Shown in pieces: positions 27,446 to 35,213 of a DNA stretch of 64,000 nt (within the stretch, counting starts at the first letter, position 1; each line of letters starts with the position of its first letter). The stretch spans positions 186,001 to 250,000 of the forward strand of contig NZ_JAUCGQ010000003.1 of NCBI RefSeq assembly GCF_030362835.1, given 5' to 3'. This stretch comes from Cellulomonas alba (GTDB lineage Bacteria > Actinomycetota > Actinomycetes > Actinomycetales > Cellulomonadaceae). Below the pieces are notes generated by a model that saw only the letters and a program-made list of their open reading frames with translations, was not told where the DNA came from and did no database searches. Position numbers and translations under genes: made by a program.

Positions 27446-28936
27446 ATGAGCGCCGCCGACGCGACTGCCGGCGAGCCGCTGCCGGCCGCGGCGACGACCA
27501 CCGCCCGGGCCAAGGTGCCCGCACGGGCGTACATCTCGTGGGTCGCGCTGGCCCTGATGACGACGAGCTCGGTGGCGAGCCTCCGGGCCGCGCCCACCAT
27601 GGCGGTCTACGGCCTCGCGTGCGTCTTCCTGTACCTCGTGCCCGCGATCGTGTTCCTGCTGCCGACGTCCCTCGTCTCGGCCGAGCTCGCGTCCGGGTGG
27701 CAGGGCGGCGTCTACAAGTGGGTGTCGGAGGGCGTGTCGAAGCCGATGGGCTTCCTGGCCGTCTGGTGCCAGTTCGCGATGACGATCTTCTACTACCCGA
27801 GCCTGCTCGGGTTCGTGGCGAGCACGCTCGCGTACGTCATCAACCCCGCCCTCGCGACGAGCGGCGTGTGGACCGCGCTCGTCATCGTCGTCGTGTACTG
27901 GTCCGGCGTGTGGGTGTCGTCCCGCGGGACGAAGGGCGTCGCCGGCCTCGCGAGCGGCGGCCTCATCATCGGCACGCTCATCCCGGGCGTGCTGCTGGTG
28001 ACGCTCGGCATCGTGTTCCTCGGCCAGGGGAACCCGTCGGCCGCGCCGATGACGGCCGAGCACCTGCTGCCGGCGTGGGCCGGTCTGTCGAGCCTGGTGC
28101 TGATCGTCAACAACTTCCTGTCGTACTCCGGCATGGAGATGAACGCGGTGCACGTCGGCTCGCTGCGCAGCCCGGCGCGCGAGTTCCCGAGGTCGATGTT
28201 CCTCGCGATGGGGCTCGTCCTGCTGATCTTCATCCTCCCGGCGCTCGCCATCAGCTGGATCGTCCCGGCCGACCAGCTCTCGCTCACCGCGGGGATCATG
28301 CAGGCGTTCGACGCGGTGTTCGCGTACTTCGGGTCGCAGTGGCTGACGCCGATCATCGGCGTCATGCTCGTCACGGCCTCGGTCGGCGGCATGCTCACCT
28401 GGCTCGCCGGCCCGTCGAAGGGCCTGCTGCTGATCTCGCGCCAGGAGGGCTACCTGCCGCCGTACCTGCAGCGGCTCAACAAGAACGGCGTGCAGCAGAA
28501 CATCCTCGTGACGCAGGGCGTCGTCACCACGGTGATCGCCCTCGGCTACGCGCTGATCCCCAACGTGTCGAGCGCGTACTGGATCTTCTCGGTGATCACC
28601 ACGCAGGTGTACCTGATCATGTACCTGCTGATGTTCGTCGCCGCGGTGCGGCTGCGCCGGCGCCACCCCGACCACCCGCGCGGGTTCAAGGCGCCGCTGC
28701 TCGGCACGCTGTGCGGCGTCGGATTCGTCGCCTCGCTCGCCGCCATCGTCGTCGGGTTCATCCCGCCGTCGCAGTTCGCGTCGGGCAACGCCGGGGTCTA
28801 CCTGCTGATCGTCGCGGGTGGCGCGCTCGGGCTCGGCCTGCTCGTCCCGTGGCTGTTCTACCGGTCGCGCAAGCCGTCGTGGAAGCTCCCCGACGCCGAG
28901 CTGTCGGCCGACGACGCGGCGGTGAGCGCGGCATGA
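27446..28936 (+). CDS. APC-superfamily amino acid antiporter (GadC-like)
   Basis: A 496-residue transporter with about 12 transmembrane helices of the glutamate:GABA antiporter (GadC/YjeM) branch. Diagnostic blocks are GWQGGVYKWVSEGV, FLSYSGMEMNAVHV, QLSLTAGIMQAFDAVF, WLAGPSKGLLLISRQEGYLP and LNKNGVQQNILVTQ. Unlike E. coli GadC it lacks the long C-terminal plug; the tail is about 25 residues. The substrate cannot be assigned. Its stop overlaps the next start by 4 bp. Confidence 0.88.
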   Translation: MSAADATAGEPLPAAATTTARAKVPARAYISWVALALMTTSSVASLRAAPTMAVYGLACVFLYLVPAIVFLLPTSLVSAELASGWQGGVYKWVSEGVSKPMGFLAVWCQFAMTIFYYPSLLGFVASTLAYVINPALATSGVWTALVIVVVYWSGVWVSSRGTKGVAGLASGGLIIGTLIPGVLLVTLGIVFLGQGNPSAAPMTAEHLLPAWAGLSSLVLIVNNFLSYSGMEMNAVHVGSLRSPAREFPRSMFLAMGLVLLIFILPALAISWIVPADQLSLTAGIMQAFDAVFAYFGSQWLTPIIGVMLVTASVGGMLTWLAGPSKGLLLISRQEGYLPPYLQRLNKNGVQQNILVTQGVVTTVIALGYALIPNVSSAYWIFSVITTQVYLIMYLLMFVAAVRLRRRHPDHPRGFKAPLLGTLCGVGFVASLAAIVVGFIPPSQFASGNAGVYLLIVAGGALGLGLLVPWLFYRSRKPSWKLPDAELSADDAAVSAA

Positions 28937-29379
28937 GCACCGTGAACGAGCAGCAGCCGGTCCGGAGCCGGACCTGGATCTACGTCACCGCGATCGTCGT
29001 CCTCGTGGGCCTCGTGGTCGTCGGGCTCGCGACGTTCAGCGCGGCGAAGGAGTCGCAGGCGGCGAGCGACAAGGCCGACCAGCTCATCGCCGCGCTGGCC
29101 GCCACCGGCGCCAGGACCCCGCAGAAGGACCAGGTCGTGCGGGTCCTCGGCGACGACGGCGGGGCGACCTGCCAGGACCCGACGAGCGCGCTCGCGAAGG
29201 GCACGCTGTTCAGCCAGATGATGAACGGCGCCGCCGGCCCCGGCATGCGCCCGCTCATCGCCGACAACCGCGTGGTCCGTGGGCAGCTGCTGATCATCAC
29301 GATCTACTGCCCGGACGAGCTCGCCCGGTTCCAGGACTTCGTCGACGGCCTCAAGCTCGCCGACACCGTGCGGAGCTGA
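28933..29379 (+). CDS. Small single-pass membrane protein, unknown function
   Basis: A 148-residue protein with one N-terminal transmembrane helix (WIYVTAIVVLVGLVVVGLATF) and an extracellular part of about 110 residues containing two Cys (GGATCQDP and ITIYCPDEL) that may form a disulfide. Not recognised. ATG 28933 overlaps the permease stop (ATGA), and the M20 peptidase starts 3 bp after it, so it is co-translated with both and may assist the transporter (inference). Confidence 0.75.
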   Translation: MSTVNEQQPVRSRTWIYVTAIVVLVGLVVVGLATFSAAKESQAASDKADQLIAALAATGARTPQKDQVVRVLGDDGGATCQDPTSALAKGTLFSQMMNGAAGPGMRPLIADNRVVRGQLLIITIYCPDELARFQDFVDGLKLADTVRS

Positions 29380-29382
29380 CCG

Positions 29383-30729
29383 GTGGGGCTGCGCGAGCGC
29401 GTCGACGGGCTCATGGGGCAGGCGCGCACCGACCTCGCCGAGCTCGTCGCGATCCCGTCGGTCGCCGACGCACGGCAGTACCCGCCGGAAGAGTGTGCCC
29501 GCGCGGCGCAGTGGGTGCTGGACGCGTTCGCGGCCGTGGGGTTCAGGGACGCGCATCTCGCCGAGACGGCCGACGGGAGCCAGGCGGTCGTCGGGTCGCG
29601 CCCCTGCGGCGACCCCGACGCGCCGACAGTCCTGCTGTACGCGCACTACGACGTGCAGCCGCCGCTGAACGACGACGCGTGGCGGACGCCGCCCTTCGCG
29701 CTGACCGAGTCGGACGGCCGCTGGTACGGCCGCGGCGCGGCCGACTGCAAGGGCAACATCGTCATGCACCTGACCGCGCTGCGGGCGCTCGGCCACGACG
29801 TCCCGGTCAACCTGAAGCTCGTCGTCGAGGGCTCGGAGGAGCAGGGCACGGGCGGCCTCGAGGCCTTCGTCCCGCCGAACGCCGACCTGCTGCGCGCCGA
29901 CGCGATCCTCGTGGCCGACACCGGCAACGCCGCGGTCGGGGTGCCGGCCGCGACCGTGAGCCTGCGCGGGATGGTCAACGTGGTCGTCGGGGTCGAGGCG
30001 CTGGCCTCCGAGATCCACTCCGGCATGTTCGGCGGCCCGGCTCCGGACGCGCTCGCGGCCCTGGTCGCCATCCTGGCGTCCCTGCGCGACGAGGCCGGCG
30101 ACACGACCGTCGCCGGTCTCGACCACGGCGCGACGTGGACCGGCGAGCCGTACCCGACCGACCAGTTCCGCGCGGACGCGGGCCTCCTCGACGGCATCGA
30201 GCTGCTCGGCAGCGGGACCGTCTCCGACATGCTCTGGGCGCGGCCCGCGCTGACGATCCTCGGCATCGACGCGCCGCCGGTGCTGGGCTCCGCGGCGGCG
30301 ATCTCCCCCACCGCCCGCGCGCGGCTCAACCTGCGCATCCCACCCGGCACCGACCCCCGGGCCGCCGAGCGTGCGCTGCGCGCGCACCTGGCCGCCGCGG
30401 CGCCGTGGGGGGTCCGCGTCACCGTCGAGACCGAGGCGGTGGGCTCGCCGTTCCGGGCGCGCACGGACGGACCGGCGTACGCCGCGATGTCGGCCGCGAT
30501 GCAGGAGGCGTACGGCCGGCCGATGGCGACGCTCGGCCAGGGCGGGTCGATCCCGCTGTGCACCGTGCTCGCCGAGACCTACCCGGACGCCGAGCTGTTC
30601 CTGATGGGCGTCGAGGAGCCGCAGGCGCTGATCCACGCGCCGAACGAGAGCGTCGACCCGTCGGAGATCGCGCACATGGCGCTCGTCGAGGCGCTGTTCC
30701 TGCAGCGGTACGCCGGGGCGCACGGCTGA
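29383..30729 (+). CDS. M20 family dipeptidase
   Basis: A 448-residue dinuclear zinc peptidase of the CNDP-like dipeptidase group. Metal ligands are visible in LLYAHYDVQPP (His), RGAADCKGNI (Asp), EGSEEQGTGG (Glu pair, including the general base), ADTGN and LIHAPNESVDP (His). The lid domain lies in the middle. It probably hydrolyses imported dipeptides. GTG at 29383 is 3 bp after the preceding stop. Confidence 0.92.
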   Translation: MGLRERVDGLMGQARTDLAELVAIPSVADARQYPPEECARAAQWVLDAFAAVGFRDAHLAETADGSQAVVGSRPCGDPDAPTVLLYAHYDVQPPLNDDAWRTPPFALTESDGRWYGRGAADCKGNIVMHLTALRALGHDVPVNLKLVVEGSEEQGTGGLEAFVPPNADLLRADAILVADTGNAAVGVPAATVSLRGMVNVVVGVEALASEIHSGMFGGPAPDALAALVAILASLRDEAGDTTVAGLDHGATWTGEPYPTDQFRADAGLLDGIELLGSGTVSDMLWARPALTILGIDAPPVLGSAAAISPTARARLNLRIPPGTDPRAAERALRAHLAAAAPWGVRVTVETEAVGSPFRARTDGPAYAAMSAAMQEAYGRPMATLGQGGSIPLCTVLAETYPDAELFLMGVEEPQALIHAPNESVDPSEIAHMALVEALFLQRYAGAHG

Positions 30730-30798
30730 CGCACCGGCCGACGCGCCCACGGTGCGGCAGCCGCGGAGGTCGACGCGTCCGGTCGGGCTGCTCCGCCG

Positions 30799-32316
30799 TC
30801 AGCCCGCGGGCTGCGGCTCGCGTGCCGCCGGGGCTGCGGGCGCCGGCGCGGGTGGGATCGTGTGCGTCGACGACGCGGCGGCGGCCGCCGCCTCGTAGGC
30901 CGTGCCCTCGCGCTTGCTGCGGAACCGGCCCATGAGCACCGCCATCGCGAGCCCGACGACGCTGAACGCCGCCATGACCCACGACGCCGCCCCGAGGCCC
31001 GAGGCGAGCGCGTCCGCGGTCGTGGCGCCCTTCGCCGTCCGGTTCGCGATCACCGAGCCGTAGATCGACGCCGCGAGCGCCGTGGCGACGGCCGCGCCGA
31101 CGTACCGCGCCATGTTCGAGACGCCCGACGCCGCGCCCACCTGGTTCGGCGACACGCAGGCCGTCGACGCGGACGACGCCGGCCCGTTCGTCAGCCCCAT
31201 GCCGACCGCGATCGCGACGAGCGGCAGGACGAAGGCGCTGTACTTCCAGTCCGCCTGCACGACGCCGACGACCGCGAAGCCGATCGCCGTCAGCAGGAAG
31301 CCCAGCGCGACGACCTGCCGGGGCCCGAACCGCGCCGCGAGCCGCGGCACGAGCGGCGCGACGGCCACGAGACCCACGGTCGCGGGCAGCGTCGCGACGC
31401 CGGCCTCGAGCGGGCTGAAGCCGAGGATGGCGGGGTCCTGGAAGTAGAGGCTGAGCAGGTACATGAGGCCGTTGATGGTGCCGGCGCCGATGAGGATCGC
31501 GATCGTCGAGCCGACGAGCACGCGGTTGCGCAGCAGCGCGAGGTCCAGCAGCGGCACGTCGACGCGCCGCTCGACGACCACGAAGAGCCAGCCCGCCACG
31601 ACCGCGAGCACGAAGCACCCGATCGTCGCGAGGGAACCCCAGCCCCACGCGCTGCCCTTGCTGAGCGCGAGGATGAACGGCGCGAGCGTGAGCGCGACGA
31701 GCAGCGAGCCCGCGTAGTCGATGGACCGCGACCGGTTCGGGTCACGCGACTCCGCGACCCGGAAGAACGTCAGGACCACGCACAGCGCGCCGACGACGGC
31801 GTCGACCCAGAACAGCCCCTGCCAGCCGGTGACGCCGACGAGGAACCCGCCCAGCAGCGGTCCCGCCGCTGCGCCGACCGCCGCGGCCGCACCCCACAGC
31901 GACACCGCCCGCAGCTGCGCCTCGCCGCTGTTGGCGACGGACAGCAGGCTCAGCCCGCACGCGAGGATCGTCGCGCCCGCCGCGCCCTGGATGAAGCGGC
32001 CGGCGATGACCATCCCGCCGGACGACGACAGCGCGATGAGCACGCACGACGCGACGAACAGCAGCAGGCCCAGCTGGAACACGCGCTTGCGGCCGAACAC
32101 GTCCCCCAGCGCGCCCGACGTGATGATCACCGCGGCGCCCACGAGCGAGTACCCGGTGACGGCCCACTGCAGGGTCGTGACGCTCGTGCCCGTGTCCTCG
32201 CTGATCGCCGGGAGCAGGATGCTCACGGCGGACGTGTTCGCGTTGACCACCAGGGTCGACAGGCACGTCGCCGCGAGCACACCCCCTGCCGTCGCCTTGA
32301 CCGTGGCGTCGCTCAT
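30799..32316 (-). CDS. MFS drug efflux transporter (DHA2-like, 14 TM)
   Basis: A 505-residue major facilitator with about 14 transmembrane helices. TLQWAVTGYSLVGAAVIITSGALGDVFGRKR holds the conserved loop 2-3 motif, and GRFIQGAAGATILACGLSLL is the DHA2-type motif. The C-terminal tail (about 40 residues, Ala/Pro-rich) is cytoplasmic. ATG 32316 has TAGCCT exactly 7 nt upstream (leaderless). No regulator is adjacent; it diverges from the YbaK gene. Confidence 0.88.
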   Translation of the reverse strand: MSDATVKATAGGVLAATCLSTLVVNANTSAVSILLPAISEDTGTSVTTLQWAVTGYSLVGAAVIITSGALGDVFGRKRVFQLGLLLFVASCVLIALSSSGGMVIAGRFIQGAAGATILACGLSLLSVANSGEAQLRAVSLWGAAAAVGAAAGPLLGGFLVGVTGWQGLFWVDAVVGALCVVLTFFRVAESRDPNRSRSIDYAGSLLVALTLAPFILALSKGSAWGWGSLATIGCFVLAVVAGWLFVVVERRVDVPLLDLALLRNRVLVGSTIAILIGAGTINGLMYLLSLYFQDPAILGFSPLEAGVATLPATVGLVAVAPLVPRLAARFGPRQVVALGFLLTAIGFAVVGVVQADWKYSAFVLPLVAIAVGMGLTNGPASSASTACVSPNQVGAASGVSNMARYVGAAVATALAASIYGSVIANRTAKGATTADALASGLGAASWVMAAFSVVGLAMAVLMGRFRSKREGTAYEAAAAAASSTHTIPPAPAPAAPAAREPQPAG

Positions 32317-32445
32317 GTGAGCGAGGCTAGGGACGTGCCTGCGGCGCGCGCCTCACCCGGTGCGGGCGAGGTGCCGCCGGCGGCCCACGCCGCAGCGCGC
32401 GGGCCGCCGGGCAGACGAGGAGTCCGCGCGCGTTAGCCTGCCCGC

Positions 32446-33021
32446 GTGACGATCCTGACGCTCGGTTCGCTGACCTGGTCGCGCGCGCTCGACCACCCCG
32501 ACCTGCTCGCCCCCTCGACGGCCGCCGCGATCGCCGCGTGGGCCGTCGACGAGCCCGCGGTCGCCGACGCCGTGCTCGTCGCGCCGATCGACCCCGCGAT
32601 GTCGGACACGGCCGCACTTACCGAGGCCTACGCGCTGCCGCCGGCCGCGTCCGCGAACTGCGTGCTCGTCGCCGGCAAGCGGGAGGGCGACGAGCGGATC
32701 GCCGCCGCCGTGGTCCGTGCCACGACGCGGGCCGACGTCAACAACGCCGTCAAGCGCCTGCTCGACGTGCGCAAGGCGTCGTTCCTGCCGATGGACCGCG
32801 CGGTCGAGGAGTCCGGCATGGAGTACGGCGGCATCACGCCGGTCGGCCTGCCGGACGGCTACCGCGTGCTGGTCGACGCGCGGGTGGTCGCGCCCGACGA
32901 CGAGGCGGGCGACGTCGTCGTGCTCGGCAGCGGCATCCGCGGGTCGAAGCTCGCGCTGCCCGGGGCGCTGCTGGCGCGGGCGCCGTGGGTCGAGGTCGTC
33001 GAGGGGCTCGCGATCGGCTGA
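32446..33021 (+). CDS. YbaK/EbsC-type aminoacyl-tRNA deacylase
   Basis: A 191-residue protein with the YbaK/ProX editing-domain fold, which hydrolyses mischarged tRNA. NCVLVAGKREGDERIAAAVVRATTRADVN and VRKASFLPMDRAVEESGMEYGGITPVGLP are the family's core. GTG 32446 has TAGCCT 6 nt upstream and no ribosome site, so the message is probably leaderless. The exact amino acid specificity is unknown. Confidence 0.88.
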   Translation: MTILTLGSLTWSRALDHPDLLAPSTAAAIAAWAVDEPAVADAVLVAPIDPAMSDTAALTEAYALPPAASANCVLVAGKREGDERIAAAVVRATTRADVNNAVKRLLDVRKASFLPMDRAVEESGMEYGGITPVGLPDGYRVLVDARVVAPDDEAGDVVVLGSGIRGSKLALPGALLARAPWVEVVEGLAIG

Positions 33022-33052
33022 CCGCGACGCACGAGGTTCCGGCGGCCGCCCG

Positions 33053-33886
33053 TCAGCCCCGGGGCCGCGTCGCCCAGAACGCGACCGCGCCGGCCGCCGC
33101 GACGTTGAGGGAGTCGACACCCCCGGCCATCGGGATCCGCACCACGAGGTCGGTCGCCGCGACCGTCTCTGCCTTGAGCCCGTGGCCCTCGGCACCGAGC
33201 ACGAGCGCGAGCCGGTCGGGCAGGTCGGCGACGAGGTCGTCGAGCGTGATCGCGTCGTCGGAGAGCGCGAGCGACGCCGTCACGAACCCCAGCGACCGCA
33301 GCTCCTCGATCCCGCCCGGCCACGGGTCGACCCGCGTCCACGGCACCTGGAACACGGTGCCCATCGACACGCGCACCGACCGGCGGTAGAGCGGGTCGGC
33401 GCAGCGGGGTGTCACGAGCACGGCGTCGACGCCGAGCGCCGCGGCAGAGCGGAAGGCGGCGCCGACGTTGGTGTGGTCCACGACGTCCTCGAGCACCGCG
33501 ACGCGGCGCGCACCCGCCAGCACCTCGGCCACGGGTCGCAGCGGCGGGCGGTGCATCGCCGCGAGCGCGCCGCGGTGCACGTGGAAGCCGGTGATCGCCT
33601 CGAGCACGGGCTCCTCGGCGACGTAGACCGGCACGGTCGAGCCGTCGTCGGACGGGAGCGCGGCGAGCATCCGCTCGAGGTCCGGCACCCACCGCGGCGC
33701 GAGCAGCACCGACCGCGGCCGGTGCCCGGCGGCCAGCGCGCGGCTCAGCACCGTCGAGCTCTCCGCGATGTAGAGGCCCTTGGCGGGCTCGTGGCGCGAG
33801 CGCAGCGCGACGTCGGTCAGCGAGACGTAGTCGGCGAGCCGCTCGTCGGCGGGGTCGGTGACGGGCTGCAGGTCGGGACGCGGCAC
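33053..33886 (-). CDS. SpoU/TrmH-type RNA 2'-O-methyltransferase
   Basis: A 277-residue SPOUT methyltransferase. An N-terminal substrate-binding domain (about 1-110) is followed by the three SpoU motifs: VVDHTNVGAAFRSA, LVLGAEGHGL and DSLNVAAAGAVAFW, which build the knot that binds S-adenosylmethionine. Target RNA (rRNA or tRNA) cannot be read from sequence. GTG 33886 lies 4 bp after the MFS stop, following GAGGA, so it is translated from the same message. Confidence 0.9.
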   Translation of the reverse strand: MPRPDLQPVTDPADERLADYVSLTDVALRSRHEPAKGLYIAESSTVLSRALAAGHRPRSVLLAPRWVPDLERMLAALPSDDGSTVPVYVAEEPVLEAITGFHVHRGALAAMHRPPLRPVAEVLAGARRVAVLEDVVDHTNVGAAFRSAAALGVDAVLVTPRCADPLYRRSVRVSMGTVFQVPWTRVDPWPGGIEELRSLGFVTASLALSDDAITLDDLVADLPDRLALVLGAEGHGLKAETVAATDLVVRIPMAGGVDSLNVAAAGAVAFWATRPRG

Positions 33887-33890
33887 GGCG

Positions 33891-35204
33891 TCATCCTCGC
33901 AGCCTTGCGGCGTGCGACCGGTGCACGAGCACGCCGCCGAACGCGGTCGCGAGGCCGCCGAGCACGGCGAAGCAGGGCACGACCACGAACGCGGTGTGCG
34001 TGCCGACGGCATCGGCGAGCGCGCCGAGCAGGAACGGCGCGACGCCGATCGCGAGGCCGCCCGCGAGCGTGGCGCGCGCCTGCGCGGCGTCGCTCGCCCC
34101 GGGCGCCGTCTCGAGCAGCAGCGCGATCGACAGCGGGTACTGCGCGCCGTACCCGAGCCCCGCGACGAACAGCCCGGCGATCGCGACCCACGTCTCGTGC
34201 GCCGTCCACACGATGGCCCAGCCGACGATCGCGACACCGAACGCGCCGGACAGCAGCGCGGCAGGAGGCACGCGCAGCGACAGGGGCCCGACGACGAACC
34301 GGATCAGCGACATGCCGGCGACGAGCCCCGCGGTCGTGGCGGTCGCGATCCCCGCGCCGGCGCCGGTCTGCTCGCGCACCAGGTTGGTCGACCAGTAGGT
34401 CGTCGCGTTCTCGATCGCGATCGCGGCGACCACGCCGCCGAGGAAGCACCAGGACGGCAGCCCGAACCGGTGGCGGCCCGGCGTGTCCTCGTGCGGCGCC
34501 ACGATGGCGTCGGCGTCCATCGGCACCGGGACGACGGGCGGCACGGCGACCAGGTGCTCCGGGCGGCGCGGCGCGCGCGGCGTCATCGGGCCGCCGACGG
34601 GCACGAGCCGGTTCAGCACCGCCGCGGTGACGGCGAGCGCGGCGGTGACGAGCACGGCCGGACGCCACCCCCAACCGATCGCGACGCACGCGCCGACGGC
34701 GATCGGCCCGACCAGGCCGAGCGACGAGCCGACGCCGTTCGCCTCGGTGATCGCCGCGCTCGCGGTGCGACCGTGGCGCAGCGCGAGCCCGACCTGGGCG
34801 CAGCTGATCATCGCGTTGCCGCCGAGCGCGAGCGCGAGCATCGCGGTCAGGCTCCAGGCGAGCGTCGGCGCCGAGACGAGCGCGACGATCCCCACTGCCA
34901 CGAGCCCGCACGCGAGGAGCAGGGTCGCGCGCCGACCACGTCGCACGACGAGCCGCGGCGTCACGAACGCCGCGACGATGCCGCCGACCGCCATCGCGGT
35001 GCCGTGCAGGCCCGCCTGCGCGTCCGAGATGCCCAGGTCCTCCGCGAGCAGCGGCACGCTGGGGTTGAAGCTGTAGAGCAGCCAGCCCCAGACGACGAAG
35101 CACGAGTAGAACGCGATCGTCATGCGGTCGCGCTCGAACCCGGTGCGGCCGTCGCCCTCGGAGGGGTGCGGGCTGGGGTCGCGGCGGGCCGCGGGGGTCG
35201 TCAC
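33891..35204 (-). CDS. MFS transporter
   Basis: A 437-residue major facilitator with about 12 transmembrane helices (AFYSCFVVWGWLLYSFNPSVPLL, HGTAMAVGGIVAAFVTPRLVVRRGRR with the A-motif). Residues 197-228 form the central cytoplasmic loop. Substrate unknown. GTG 35204 has TAGGCT 6 nt upstream; the TAG of that hexamer is also the stop codon of the upstream hydrolase gene. The SpoU gene follows 4 bp later. Confidence 0.85.
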   Translation of the reverse strand: MTTPAARRDPSPHPSEGDGRTGFERDRMTIAFYSCFVVWGWLLYSFNPSVPLLAEDLGISDAQAGLHGTAMAVGGIVAAFVTPRLVVRRGRRATLLLACGLVAVGIVALVSAPTLAWSLTAMLALALGGNAMISCAQVGLALRHGRTASAAITEANGVGSSLGLVGPIAVGACVAIGWGWRPAVLVTAALAVTAAVLNRLVPVGGPMTPRAPRRPEHLVAVPPVVPVPMDADAIVAPHEDTPGRHRFGLPSWCFLGGVVAAIAIENATTYWSTNLVREQTGAGAGIATATTAGLVAGMSLIRFVVGPLSLRVPPAALLSGAFGVAIVGWAIVWTAHETWVAIAGLFVAGLGYGAQYPLSIALLLETAPGASDAAQARATLAGGLAIGVAPFLLGALADAVGTHTAFVVVPCFAVLGGLATAFGGVLVHRSHAARLRG

Positions 35205-35213
35205 ACGACGAGC

